Below, piece after piece: positions 1 to 9,007 of a stretch of 64,000 nucleotides of DNA. How positions within the stretch are numbered: position 1 is the stretch's first letter; each line of letters starts with the position of its first letter. Source of the DNA: Candidatus Alistipes intestinigallinarum (GTDB lineage Bacteria > Bacteroidota > Bacteroidia > Bacteroidales > Rikenellaceae); the NCBI GenBank assembly GCA_019115745.1, contig DXDA01000065.1, forward strand, positions 1-64,000, given 5' to 3'. The notes under the pieces were generated by a model. It worked only from the letters and a program-made list of their open reading frames with translations, ran no database searches and was not told where the DNA came from. The translations under genes were made by a program, and so were the position numbers.

Positions 1-135
1 TTAAATAATATTATTTCAGACATATTCCTCCACAAATATATTTTAAATATGATTTATTAATCCTATTTCACATAAAAAAGTGCATTTTTTCGCTAAAAAA
101 TCGCATTTATGTATTATTTATATCAAATTAATAGC

Positions 136-143
136 TATATTTG
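136..143 (+). promoter_or_regulatory. Candidate -7 box of the sialic acid operon promoter
   Basis: TATATTTG matches the Bacteroidota -7 consensus TAnnTTTG exactly and lies about 78 bases before the nanA start in an AT-rich stretch unlike the GC-rich coding DNA. No clear TTG -33 element sits 19-21 bases upstream, so the assignment is moderate. The rest of 1-220 is AT-rich and holds no gene that I can support. Confidence 0.5.
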
Positions 144-220
144 TTCCGAGAGTGATTTTTCAACCTTTTTACACAAGCAGGACAGTTTATACCAAAATAT
201 ATATAAAAACAGATTCTATT

Positions 221-1135
221 ATGGAAAAAATCAAAGGTCTGATCGACGCCCCGTTCACCCCGATGCTGGCAAACGGAGACGTAAATCCCGCTCCGATTCC
301 GGCCTATGCCGCCATGCTGGCGAAAAACGGCCTGAAGGGCGTATTCATCAACGGCTCATCGGGCGAGGGATACATGCTGACACCCGAAGAGCGGATCCTG
401 CTGGCCGAGAAATGGATGGAGGCCGCCCCTGCCGGTTTCAAGGTGATCGTACACGTGGGCAGTTGCTGCCTGCGCGAAAGCGTCCGCCTGGCAAAACACG
501 CCGCACAAATCGGAGCCTGGGGCATTGGCGCCATGGCACCCCCGTTCCCGAAGATCGGACGCATCGAGGAGTTGGCAGCCTACTGCGAGACCATTGCCGC
601 CGCAGCTCCCGAACTGCCCTTCTACTACTATCACATTCCGGCTTTCAACGGGGCTTTCCTGCCGATGACCGAGCTGCTGAAGGCCGTGGATGGGCGTATT
701 CCCAACTTTGCGGGCATCAAGTACACCTTCGAGAGCCTCTATGAGTACAACCAGTGCCGCCTCTACAAGAACGGAAAGTACGACATGCTCCACGGCCAGG
801 ACGAGACGATCCTCCCGAGCCTTACGCAAGGAACCGAAGGCGGCATCGGCGGCACGACCAACTACAACGGACGCGAACTCACCGGCATCATCGAGGCCTG
901 GCAGCGCGGCGATCTGGAGACCGCCCGCGAGAAGCAGAACTTCGCACAGGCGGTCATCAACGTGATCTGCAACTATCGCGGCAACATCGTCGGCGGCAAA
1001 CGGATCATGAAACTCATCGGATTCGACCTCGGGCCGAACCGCATCCCGTTCCGAAACATGACGGACGACGAAGAGGCCGCCATGAAACGGGAGCTGGAAG
1101 CAATCGGCTTCTTCGAGCGTTGCAACAAATTCTGA
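221..1135 (+). CDS. nanA: N-acetylneuraminate lyase (sialic acid aldolase)
   Basis: A 304-residue cytosolic class I aldolase of the DHDPS/NAL family, splitting N-acetylneuraminate into pyruvate and N-acetylmannosamine. The pyruvate-binding GSSGE motif is at residues 45-49, the YYYHIP segment holds the catalytic tyrosine (residue 137), and GIKYT carries the Schiff-base lysine (K167). The start is the ATG at 221; an upstream in-frame ATG at 80 would translate AT-rich leader sequence that resembles no NAL and lies before the candidate promoter. It is the first gene of the sialic acid operon, 28 bases before the next gene. The order of substrate-binding residues favours NAL over dihydrodipicolinate synthase, and the epimerase, sialidases and esterase downstream make this nearly certain. 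Confidence 0.96.
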   Translation: MEKIKGLIDAPFTPMLANGDVNPAPIPAYAAMLAKNGLKGVFINGSSGEGYMLTPEERILLAEKWMEAAPAGFKVIVHVGSCCLRESVRLAKHAAQIGAWGIGAMAPPFPKIGRIEELAAYCETIAAAAPELPFYYYHIPAFNGAFLPMTELLKAVDGRIPNFAGIKYTFESLYEYNQCRLYKNGKYDMLHGQDETILPSLTQGTEGGIGGTTNYNGRELTGIIEAWQRGDLETAREKQNFAQAVINVICNYRGNIVGGKRIMKLIGFDLGPNRIPFRNMTDDEEAAMKRELEAIGFFERCNKF

Positions 1136-1163
1136 CAAACGGTAACCTCTAAAACTACGAACC

Positions 1164-3263
1164 ATGAACAAATTTTATCTCCTTGTCGCAGCATCCTGTC
1201 TGTTGGGGGCCTCTTGCAGCGAAGAGTCCTACAAGCAGGATTTTTCGACGCCCGGGACGAACCGCATTTCGTTTTCGTGCACGGCGGAGAAGAGTGACGG
1301 AAGCCTGACAATCTGGGATTCCGACAGCCAGATCGGTTTGTTCTGCGAGCAGACCGGCACGAACAATCAGAAGCTTACCATCTCCGCGGCCTCGGCCGGG
1401 AGCGAAACCGCCCTGTTCTATACCGATCTCGAATGGAGGAGCGGCGCCCACAAGTTCGCACTGTACACCCCCTACGATGAGACAAACACGTCGACAGTCA
1501 TCGGGGGAACACTCCCGACAACCTATGCGCAAACCGGCACTTCAGCCGACTACCTCGCCCGCTACAACCTGACCTACGGGCTCGTTGAGAGCGCTCCGAC
1601 GGAGAAGAACACACCGGTAGCAGTGACGATGAAGTCGATGCTCAAGCCGGTGGAGATCCACATCCAGTCCTCGAACTACACCTCCGGCTGGACCGTCGAG
1701 CAAATCACGATCGAAGCACCGGCCGATCAGGTGCTGGCCGGCGACTACACCTTCGATCTGGCAACCGGGGAGCACGAATTCACCGCCGGACAGGTCTCCA
1801 AGGTAACGATCAATCTGCCGAGCCTTCCGATGTCGGAGGAGGGCGTACGCGCCTACATGCTGGCAGCCGCCGAAGAGGCGGTAACCTCGTCCTGCTCGTT
1901 CGAAATAACCCTCGCCAGCGAAGAGGAGGGCAACCTGCTGCTGCGCGGCACGCATGCGCTGGCCGCAACAACGGAGCTCTCCGTCGATGAATTCGACGCC
2001 ACCATTGTCGACGACAATGCCATCGACCTGAGCAAACTGAACGGCCGGGACGAAACGGCCAACTGCTACATAGCATCCCAGCCGGGCGTGACCTACAAGT
2101 TCCCGGCCACGGTGATGGGCAACGGCTATACGACTCCGGCCGTTCCGGGCTACACCACCAACGACGGCATGGCTCCGGGCATTACGCCGGCACGTCTCGA
2201 CCCGAAATCGGCCCAGGTACTCTGGCAAACGGAGCCCGATCTGGTCAGCAACATCAAGCTGCGGAACGGGTACGTCTACTTCACGCTCAACGGAGAAGCC
2301 GAAGGTGGTACGTTGACCGCCGGAAATGCCGTGATCGCCGTCTACAGCGACGCCGGAGCCGCCGGAGATATCCTCTGGAGCTGGCACATCTGGGTGACGG
2401 ACGCCGACCTCGATAATCTGCTCCAGACCTGGACCGTACACGCCGATGCCGCCCAATACTCTTCCTACTGCGATCCGCAGCTCATGGACCGCAACCTCGG
2501 GGCTCTGACCTCGGCGGAGTTCAGCGAATCGGGAACCAACGAATCGCACGGCCTGCACTACCAGTGGGGCCGCAAGGATCCCTTCATCGGAGCCGATAAT
2601 TCGGGCAGCCAGAGCCGTATCGCCGCTCCGACCTACGACAGCCAGAACAAGGAGCTGGGTGCCATGACGAAAGCCTCGTCGTTCTCGTCGGCCGCCGTCT
2701 GGACCCATGTGGACCAGAAACTTTCTCGGAGCGACATTGCGAAGTATCCGATGGCCTTCGTCGCAGGAGCGGACAACCACTTCTGGATGGAGGAGACGGC
2801 CCACGACCTGTGGGGGCTTCCGATCAGCGGCATCGAGTCCAACGATCTCGGGCACAAGACCATCTACGATCCTTGTCCTCCGGGTTATCGTGTGATGAAT
2901 CCCTACGCCATGTCGGGTGTCACGTCGGCAATGGCCGGAGGTGCGCTGAAGAGTCTTACCCACCGGGTACTGAACGCCGCAACCTACCGTGACGATCAAA
3001 CCGGGCTTCAACTCTACTGCGACGAGGCCCGCACAACAATCGCAAAACTTCCGGCCGGAGGTCTCGTCTATTACGAAAAGGCGGACAACTTCTTCCCCTT
3101 CGACCGAACCGGAACCTATGGATATTACTGGACGACGACGATGATGTCCTCGGGCAACAGCTTCCAGGCCTGCCGGATGCACTTCGACTGGAACAACTTC
3201 GTCTCGATCGAGAAAGCCTACGCCTCCTACGGGCACAACGTACGGTGTGAAAAGATCAAATAA
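1164..3263 (+). CDS. Fimbrillin-like surface lipoprotein in the sialic acid operon
   Basis: 699 residues. The signal peptide ends in a lipobox (GASC, Cys18) followed by SEE, an acidic start typical of surface-exported Bacteroidota lipoproteins. The N-terminal half resembles fimbrillin/Mfa-like proteins: WDSDSQIGLF, a threonine-rich beta-strand pattern, and VTINLPSLPM near residue 215. The C-terminal half has the fibrobacter-type paralogous layout: LMDRNLGA, HYQWGRKDPF, then DPCPPGYRV and a closing GHNVRCEK. It sits between the lyase and the epimerase with gaps of 28 and 8 bases, so it is co-transcribed with catabolic enzymes. A role as a surface glycan-binding protein or adhesin for sialylated glycans is inference; nothing in the sequence proves sugar binding. 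Confidence 0.8.
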   Translation: MNKFYLLVAASCLLGASCSEESYKQDFSTPGTNRISFSCTAEKSDGSLTIWDSDSQIGLFCEQTGTNNQKLTISAASAGSETALFYTDLEWRSGAHKFALYTPYDETNTSTVIGGTLPTTYAQTGTSADYLARYNLTYGLVESAPTEKNTPVAVTMKSMLKPVEIHIQSSNYTSGWTVEQITIEAPADQVLAGDYTFDLATGEHEFTAGQVSKVTINLPSLPMSEEGVRAYMLAAAEEAVTSSCSFEITLASEEEGNLLLRGTHALAATTELSVDEFDATIVDDNAIDLSKLNGRDETANCYIASQPGVTYKFPATVMGNGYTTPAVPGYTTNDGMAPGITPARLDPKSAQVLWQTEPDLVSNIKLRNGYVYFTLNGEAEGGTLTAGNAVIAVYSDAGAAGDILWSWHIWVTDADLDNLLQTWTVHADAAQYSSYCDPQLMDRNLGALTSAEFSESGTNESHGLHYQWGRKDPFIGADNSGSQSRIAAPTYDSQNKELGAMTKASSFSSAAVWTHVDQKLSRSDIAKYPMAFVAGADNHFWMEETAHDLWGLPISGIESNDLGHKTIYDPCPPGYRVMNPYAMSGVTSAMAGGALKSLTHRVLNAATYRDDQTGLQLYCDEARTTIAKLPAGGLVYYEKADNFFPFDRTGTYGYYWTTTMMSSGNSFQACRMHFDWNNFVSIEKAYASYGHNVRCEKIK

Positions 3264-3271
3264 TCACAACC

Positions 3272-4462
3272 ATGACCGAAGAAAATCTGAATTATCTGGA
3301 AAAGTGCCGGGAGCGCTGTGCCTCGGACCTGGTCGGCAACATCCTCCCCTTCTGGATGGAGCACGGACTCGACACCCGCAACGGCGGCATCTACACCTGC
3401 CTCGACCGCGAAGGAACACTGATGGATCCGACCAAATCGGTCTGGTTCCAGGGACGGTTCGGCTACATCGCCGCCTGCGCCAGCCTCTTCGACCGGAGCC
3501 ATCCCGAATGGCTCGCAGCCTCGAAATCCGCCATCGACTTCCTCGAAGCCCACTGTTTCGACAAGGACGGACACATGTTCTTCTCCGTCACGGCCGACGG
3601 ACAGCCGATCCAGAAGCGCCGCTACGTCTTCTCGGAGTGCTTCGCGGCCATGGCCATGGCCGAATACGCCCTGGCAGCCAATGACCGCAGCTATGCGGAG
3701 AAGGCCGCGGAGCTCTTCAAACGCATTCTCACGATGCTGGATACGCCGGGATTCCTCGAACCGAAATATCGGTTCGAGGCCCGGGGACACTCGATCACGA
3801 TGCTGCTCATCAACGTGGCGAACGTCGTCGGGCAGGTCAGCGACGACCCCGCGCTGGAGGCTCAGATCAACCGCTCGATCGACGAGCTGAAACGCTACTT
3901 CATGCACGAAGAGTACCGGACCATTCTGGAGTGCGTCGGCCCGCAGGGCGAATTCATCGACACGGGAATCGGCCGCACGATCAATCCCGGGCACTGCATG
4001 GAGACCGGGTGGTTCATCCTCGACATCGCCCGCAAACGGGGCTGGGACCCCGCGCTGGTCGAGATGGGCACGACGATCATCGACTGGGCCTGGGACTGGG
4101 GTTGGGATGAGGCCTACGGCGGAATGATCAACTTCCGCGACTGCAAGCTCTTCCCGCCGCAGGACTATTCGCAGGACATGAAGTTCTGGTGGCCGCAGTG
4201 CGAGACGATCCTTGCCTCGCTCTACGCCTGGCAGGCCACGGGCAACGAGAAGTACCTGCAGATGCACCACCGGGCCTTCGAATACGCCTTCGGGGCCTTT
4301 CCCGACCCGGTCTTCGGCGAGTGGTACGGCTACCTCCACCGCGACGGCACGGTGGCACAACCGGCCAAGGGCAACCTCTTCAAAGGTCCGTTCCACATTC
4401 CGCGGATGATGCTGATCGCCACCCGGCTCTACGACGAAATTCTTACACCAAACAAGCAATGA
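3272..4462 (+). CDS. nanE: N-acylglucosamine 2-epimerase (AGE family), ManNAc to GlcNAc
   Basis: 396 residues, a normal length for the (alpha/alpha)6-barrel AGE/renin-binding-protein family. Recognisable blocks are WFQGRFGY near residue 60, FSECFAAMAMAEYA near 117, FIDTGIGRTINPGHCMETGW near 225 (active-site His region), WAWDWGWDEAYGGM near 275, WWPQCETI, and a C-terminal GEWYGYLHRDG. Bacteroidota sialic acid pathways use this ATP-stimulated epimerase acting on free ManNAc, instead of the ManNAc-6-P epimerase of enteric bacteria. That predicts later phosphorylation of GlcNAc by a kinase that is not in this window. The start is 8 bases after the lipoprotein stop. Its stop TGA overlaps an ATG of the next frame (ATGA), suggesting coupling to the sialidase. 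Confidence 0.94.
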   Translation: MTEENLNYLEKCRERCASDLVGNILPFWMEHGLDTRNGGIYTCLDREGTLMDPTKSVWFQGRFGYIAACASLFDRSHPEWLAASKSAIDFLEAHCFDKDGHMFFSVTADGQPIQKRRYVFSECFAAMAMAEYALAANDRSYAEKAAELFKRILTMLDTPGFLEPKYRFEARGHSITMLLINVANVVGQVSDDPALEAQINRSIDELKRYFMHEEYRTILECVGPQGEFIDTGIGRTINPGHCMETGWFILDIARKRGWDPALVEMGTTIIDWAWDWGWDEAYGGMINFRDCKLFPPQDYSQDMKFWWPQCETILASLYAWQATGNEKYLQMHHRAFEYAFGAFPDPVFGEWYGYLHRDGTVAQPAKGNLFKGPFHIPRMMLIATRLYDEILTPNKQ

Positions 4463-4464
4463 CC

Positions 4465-5694
4465 ATGAAAAACTACTTGATCGGATTGAACCTCATAATC
4501 ACCCTTTCGAGCCTCCCGCTTCTGGCGATGTCGTGCTCGGAGGAGATCACCCGCCCGGAGGTCACCACCCCGCTGATGCCCGACCTGGGACCCGAAGGGA
4601 CCGGCGGCAGCGTCGGACTGAGCAACGTGACCCGGACAACGATCTGCCAGGCCGGCACCAATGCCGACGTCTACCGCATTCCGTCGATCATAACGGCCCG
4701 GGACGGCTCGCTGCTGGTCTTCTGCGAGTGGCGCCACGAGTCGTGGCGCGACAAGAGCTACACCGACATCGTCGTACGGCGCAGCACCGACGACGGCAAG
4801 ACGTGGAGCCAGGCCCAGAACCTGACGGGCAGCATCAACAGCGGAGAATTCGCCTACATGGATCCCACGCCGGTGGTGGATGAGCAGACCGGGGAGATCT
4901 TCCTCTTCTGCACGCGCTGGAACGAACTCGATACGGACGCCACCAAAAACCGGGCTTTCCGTATCTCCTCGACGGACCACGGTGTGACGTGGAGCTCCCC
5001 GAAGGATGTCTCGGACGAGATCATCGTCCCGGGGCTTTACAGCGGCGGTTTCGGCCCGGGCCACGGCATCACGATCCGCGAAGGCCAGCACGCCGGGCGC
5101 CTGGTGGTCATCACGCGCCAGAGCAACGGCAGCCGCAATACGGGCTACGCCATCTACTCCGACGACCACGGCAAGACGTGGCACTACGGAGCCTCGACAA
5201 ACGGAGCCGAAAGTCAGATTGCCGAATCGGGTGCCAACCGGCTCTATCTGAATCTGCGCCAGGGCGAATCGCGCTATACGACCACGTCGGTCGACGGCGG
5301 TGAGAGCTGGTCTCCGGCGATGATCGACAATTCGCTGCCGGTCGTCTCGGGCGGCTGCCAGGCCAGTGTCCTCGGGACGGGCAACAACATGGTCTTCTAC
5401 TGCGGTCCGAAGGGCGGCGTACGAACCGACACCAACGACAACCGCAGCGGTCTGACGCTCTTCCGCAGCGCCGTGGGCGGCAGCGCCTGGACGCGCAAAC
5501 AGGAGCTCTACACCCTGGCGTCGGGATACTCCGACATGACGCTGCTTCAGGACGGGCGTCTGGCCATCGTCTTCGAAGCCGGACCGGAACAGGGCTTCAC
5601 GCTGAACGCCCAGCGCCCGGCGGGATGGATGCGCCTCGACCTGATCATCTGCCCGAAGGAAATCACGGATTACGACTACTGGTTCGAACAATAA
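4465..5694 (+). CDS. nanH: Exo-alpha-sialidase, GH33, surface or periplasmic lipoprotein
   Basis: 409 residues from the ATG at 4465; an in-frame ATG at 4459, overlapping the previous stop, is an alternative. The signal peptide ends at Cys24 (LLAMSC) followed by SEE. The arginine-bearing YRIP motif is at residues 70-73, and four Asp-box (SxDxGxTW) copies are visible: STDDGKTWS, STDHGVTWS, SDDHGKTWH and SVDGGESWS. These define the six-bladed sialidase propeller. It would release terminal sialic acid from host glycoconjugates. It is followed after 13 bases by the SusC-like importer. There is no carbohydrate-binding module, so it is shorter than the second sialidase of this operon. Confidence 0.94.
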   Translation: MKNYLIGLNLIITLSSLPLLAMSCSEEITRPEVTTPLMPDLGPEGTGGSVGLSNVTRTTICQAGTNADVYRIPSIITARDGSLLVFCEWRHESWRDKSYTDIVVRRSTDDGKTWSQAQNLTGSINSGEFAYMDPTPVVDEQTGEIFLFCTRWNELDTDATKNRAFRISSTDHGVTWSSPKDVSDEIIVPGLYSGGFGPGHGITIREGQHAGRLVVITRQSNGSRNTGYAIYSDDHGKTWHYGASTNGAESQIAESGANRLYLNLRQGESRYTTTSVDGGESWSPAMIDNSLPVVSGGCQASVLGTGNNMVFYCGPKGGVRTDTNDNRSGLTLFRSAVGGSAWTRKQELYTLASGYSDMTLLQDGRLAIVFEAGPEQGFTLNAQRPAGWMRLDLIICPKEITDYDYWFEQ

Positions 5695-5707
5695 AGCACT
5701 TACGATC

Positions 5708-8700
5708 ATGAAAAACATCATACGGTTGATAACCGCTGTATTGACAGCGATATGCCTGTTCGTGTCGGTCGACGTGGCGGCCAAGGGACAGGTCCGGGTT
5801 TCGGGACGGATTCTCGATTCGTCGGGGAATCCGGTGGTCGGCGTGGCCGTCATCGAGAAGGGCACGGCCAACGGCACGATCTCCGACAGCGAAGGCAATT
5901 ACACCCTGACGGTCGAAGGATCGGAGGCGGTCCTGACGTTCAGCTGCCTGGGGTACATCGGGCAGGATCAGACGACGGGCAATCGCTCGCTGATCAACGT
6001 CACAATGCAGGAGGACACGCTCAACATCAACGAGGTAATCGTCACGGGATACGGACAGACGGTGACCAAGGACAAACTGACGGCAGCCATCTCGAAGGTT
6101 TCGAGCGAGGTGCTGGAGCGCGGCGCCCACAGCAACGTCCTGCAGGCACTCTCGGGAAGCGTTACGGGTACGCGCATCTCCACAACGACCGGACAGCCCG
6201 GCTCGTCGCCCTCGATCGTCATCCGCGGCGGTGCGGCCCTCGACGGCAGCGGCACGCCGCTCTACGTGATCGACGGCATCCAGAAGCCGGACCTCTCGGA
6301 CATCAACAGCAACGACATCGAGTCTATCGAGATCCTGAAGGACGCCGCCGCCACGGCACTCTACGGTGCAAAGGCCAATGCGGGCGTGGTGCTGGTGACC
6401 ACCAAGCAGGGCAAACGCGGCATGGCCGAGATCTTCTTCAAGGCCAAAGTGGGTCTGAGCTACCTGCGCAACACCTCGGAGTTCCTCGCAGCCGACGACT
6501 ACCTCTACTACCTGCGACTGGCAGCCTATCGTTCGGGGAATACGGCCTCGCTCTCGGCCCCGGGCCCCTACGGTACGGGCAACGTCTATGAAGCGGACGG
6601 CAACGCCTCGTCCGAGGGTGTCTACAGCACGATGTTCCTCACCGACGAGAACGCCTTCCTGCTCGACCAGGGCTACAAGAGCATGGTCGACCCGATCACG
6701 GGCAAGACGATCATCTACAATGAATTCTCGTCGCGGGACGTCTCGGTGCGCGACGTGGCCATCACCCAGGACTACAACATCTCGGCATCGGGAGGCAACG
6801 ACCGCGGCAAGTATTACGCCAGCATCGGCTATTACGACGAGCAGGGTTTCCCGGTAATCTCCGGGTACAAGCGCATCTCGATGCTCGGCAACGGCTCCTA
6901 CAAGATCACGCCGTGGCTCGAATCCACCTCGTCGTTCAACTTCAGCCAGTCGGACAAGCTCGGGGTTTCGGACTACATCAGCGGCGGTGAGAAGAACTTC
7001 TTCGGCATCATGTACTCGGCACCCCCGACCATGCGCCGGTACAACCTCGACGGCGAGGAGATCATCTGCACGACGAACTGGGAAAACGGCAACTGGGCGG
7101 CAGCACAGGACTTCTTCTACCGCCGCCACACCAACTACCGCTTCACGTTCAACCAGGGTCTGAAGTTCAACCTCACGAAGCACCTCTCGCTCAAGCTCAA
7201 CGGAATGCTCTACATGAACATGACCGAGGTCGAGAAGTCGAACAAGGCCTACCTCTCCAAACCCGGCATCTGGAACGAGGACCGCGGGCGTTCGGACAGC
7301 TACGCCCGGGGCGTGACGCAGACCTACAACGCGATCCTCGGTTACGAGAACTCGTGGGGCGACCACAACCTGAACGTCATTGCGGGTTACGAATACTATG
7401 ACAAGTACAATTTCGGGTTCAACGCCTACGGCCAGGGGGCCGATTCCGACGACTTCATCAGCCTGGGCTATTTCGACAAGACCGAGGAGGCGAACATCGC
7501 CAAGATCTCAATGAACTCGACGCACGTGCGCGAACGCAGCATGTCGTTCTTCGGGAACGTCATGTACGACTATCAGGGGAAATACCTCGCCTCGTTCTCG
7601 GCGCGTTACGACGGTTACTCGAAGCTAGTGAACAACAAGTGGGGCTTCTTCCCGGGTATCAGCGCCGCGTGGAACATCCACAAAGAGGATTTCATGAGCG
7701 ACACCTACGACTGGCTGTCGAGTCTCAAGCTCCGGGCCGGTTTCGGACAAAACGGCAACGTGAACATCCTCTCGGGGGCCTACGACCTGCAGGGCAACTA
7801 CGGCAAGACGGGCAACTACAACGGTACATACGGTATCTTGATCAACAAACTCCCCTATCCGGACCTGACGTGGGAGAAGACCACCTCAGTGGACGTAGCT
7901 CTCGAAGCGGTCTTCTGGAACCGGCTCAGCGCCTCGGTCGGCGTCTACAACAAGGTAACCTCCGACCTGCTGGCGACGGTGCCCTACCCCAGTTCGAGCG
8001 GCGTAGGCTCGCAGTACACGAACAACGGCAAGGTACGCAACCGCGGTCTGGAGCTCGAACTCGACGCCACGCTCTACCAGAGCAAGGACTGGATGGTCCG
8101 CATGGGCGTGAATGCAACCTACATGCGGTCGAAGATCCTCCAACTGCCCGACAACGGCAACGAGAACAACCGCCAGGGCGGCGAGCAGGTCTATGATCCG
8201 CATACCGGCAAGCTGATCTGGGTCGGCGGCAAGCAGGAGGGACAGGAGTACGGTGCGGCCTATGCCTTCCGCATGACGGACATCATCCGCAGCAACAAGG
8301 ACCTCGAACGCTACGCCTGGTACAAGGACGTGACGCCGGCCGGCGGTACGATCTACGGCCCGGGGATCTGGGCGACGCTGACGGCCGAGGAGCAGCAGAA
8401 AGGACAGTTGCTGCAGCCGGGCGACGCAGTGTTCTACGACGTGAACGGAGACCAGGTCATCGACCAGTACGACCGGGTCTACATGGGCAATCTGATCCCG
8501 CGCTGGATCGGCGGACTCAACTTCTCGGTAGCCTGGAAGGGGCTCGAACTCTATGCGAAGTTCGACTATGCCCTGGACTACGTGGCAGTCAACTCGCGCA
8601 AGCGCTGGTACATGGGACTCTTCCAAGGGACCTTCAACACGATCAAGGAGAGCAAGGACACCTGGTCGGAGCAGCGTCCCGACGCCACGTACCCGATCCT

Positions 8701-8980
8701 GATGTATGCCGACAACAAATACCGGAACAACTACCGTGTAAGCGACATCTTCTACGATGACTGCAGCTACCTCTGCGCCCGCGACATCACGCTGAGCTAC
8801 ACGCTGCCGGACAAGATCTGCAAAGCGATCCGGATGAAGCGTCTAACACTCTCGGTGACGGGTCAGAACCTCTTCTATCTGACGAAATCGTCGCTCTACA
8901 GCCCGGAATACGGGGCCGATGACGAAAGCGGATACGGCATTCCGCGCACGGTGCTCTTCGGCATCCAGGCAACCTTCTAA
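5708..8980 (+). CDS. nanO: SusC/RagA TonB-dependent outer-membrane transporter for sialic acid
   Basis: 1090 residues with a cleavable signal peptide (about 1-25). A carboxypeptidase-regulatory-like beta-sandwich follows (VRVSGRILDSSGNPVVGVAV to the FSCLGY region). Next come a plug with the family hallmarks VIVTGYGQ, RGGAALDGSGTPLYVIDGI and EILKDAAATALYGAKANAGVV, and a 22-strand barrel ending in the C-terminal aromatic motif IQATF. It pairs with the SusD-like gene 27 bases downstream. In Tannerella and Bacteroides the pair at this position is NanO/NanU, importing free sialic acid or sialylated oligosaccharides in a TonB-driven way. No STN domain is present, so this transporter does not look like a FecR-signalling type. 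Substrate is inferred from context. Confidence 0.93.
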   Translation: MKNIIRLITAVLTAICLFVSVDVAAKGQVRVSGRILDSSGNPVVGVAVIEKGTANGTISDSEGNYTLTVEGSEAVLTFSCLGYIGQDQTTGNRSLINVTMQEDTLNINEVIVTGYGQTVTKDKLTAAISKVSSEVLERGAHSNVLQALSGSVTGTRISTTTGQPGSSPSIVIRGGAALDGSGTPLYVIDGIQKPDLSDINSNDIESIEILKDAAATALYGAKANAGVVLVTTKQGKRGMAEIFFKAKVGLSYLRNTSEFLAADDYLYYLRLAAYRSGNTASLSAPGPYGTGNVYEADGNASSEGVYSTMFLTDENAFLLDQGYKSMVDPITGKTIIYNEFSSRDVSVRDVAITQDYNISASGGNDRGKYYASIGYYDEQGFPVISGYKRISMLGNGSYKITPWLESTSSFNFSQSDKLGVSDYISGGEKNFFGIMYSAPPTMRRYNLDGEEIICTTNWENGNWAAAQDFFYRRHTNYRFTFNQGLKFNLTKHLSLKLNGMLYMNMTEVEKSNKAYLSKPGIWNEDRGRSDSYARGVTQTYNAILGYENSWGDHNLNVIAGYEYYDKYNFGFNAYGQGADSDDFISLGYFDKTEEANIAKISMNSTHVRERSMSFFGNVMYDYQGKYLASFSARYDGYSKLVNNKWGFFPGISAAWNIHKEDFMSDTYDWLSSLKLRAGFGQNGNVNILSGAYDLQGNYGKTGNYNGTYGILINKLPYPDLTWEKTTSVDVALEAVFWNRLSASVGVYNKVTSDLLATVPYPSSSGVGSQYTNNGKVRNRGLELELDATLYQSKDWMVRMGVNATYMRSKILQLPDNGNENNRQGGEQVYDPHTGKLIWVGGKQEGQEYGAAYAFRMTDIIRSNKDLERYAWYKDVTPAGGTIYGPGIWATLTAEEQQKGQLLQPGDAVFYDVNGDQVIDQYDRVYMGNLIPRWIGGLNFSVAWKGLELYAKFDYALDYVAVNSRKRWYMGLFQGTFNTIKESKDTWSEQRPDATYPILMYADNKYRNNYRVSDIFYDDCSYLCARDITLSYTLPDKICKAIRMKRLTLSVTGQNLFYLTKSSLYSPEYGADDESGYGIPRTVLFGIQATF

Positions 8981-9007
8981 ATCCACGACCGTTTAGACGA
9001 ATCGACC

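Noticed and set aside
1542-3236. Long antisense open frame of 564 codons opposite the fimbrillin-like gene, and similar long mirror frames elsewhere (for example opposite 37585-38832, 51988-54015 and 56468-59092)
   Set aside because: High GC content makes stop codons rare on the opposite strand. The mirror translations are rich in Arg, Val, Gly and His with no domains, while the forward frames carry clear families.
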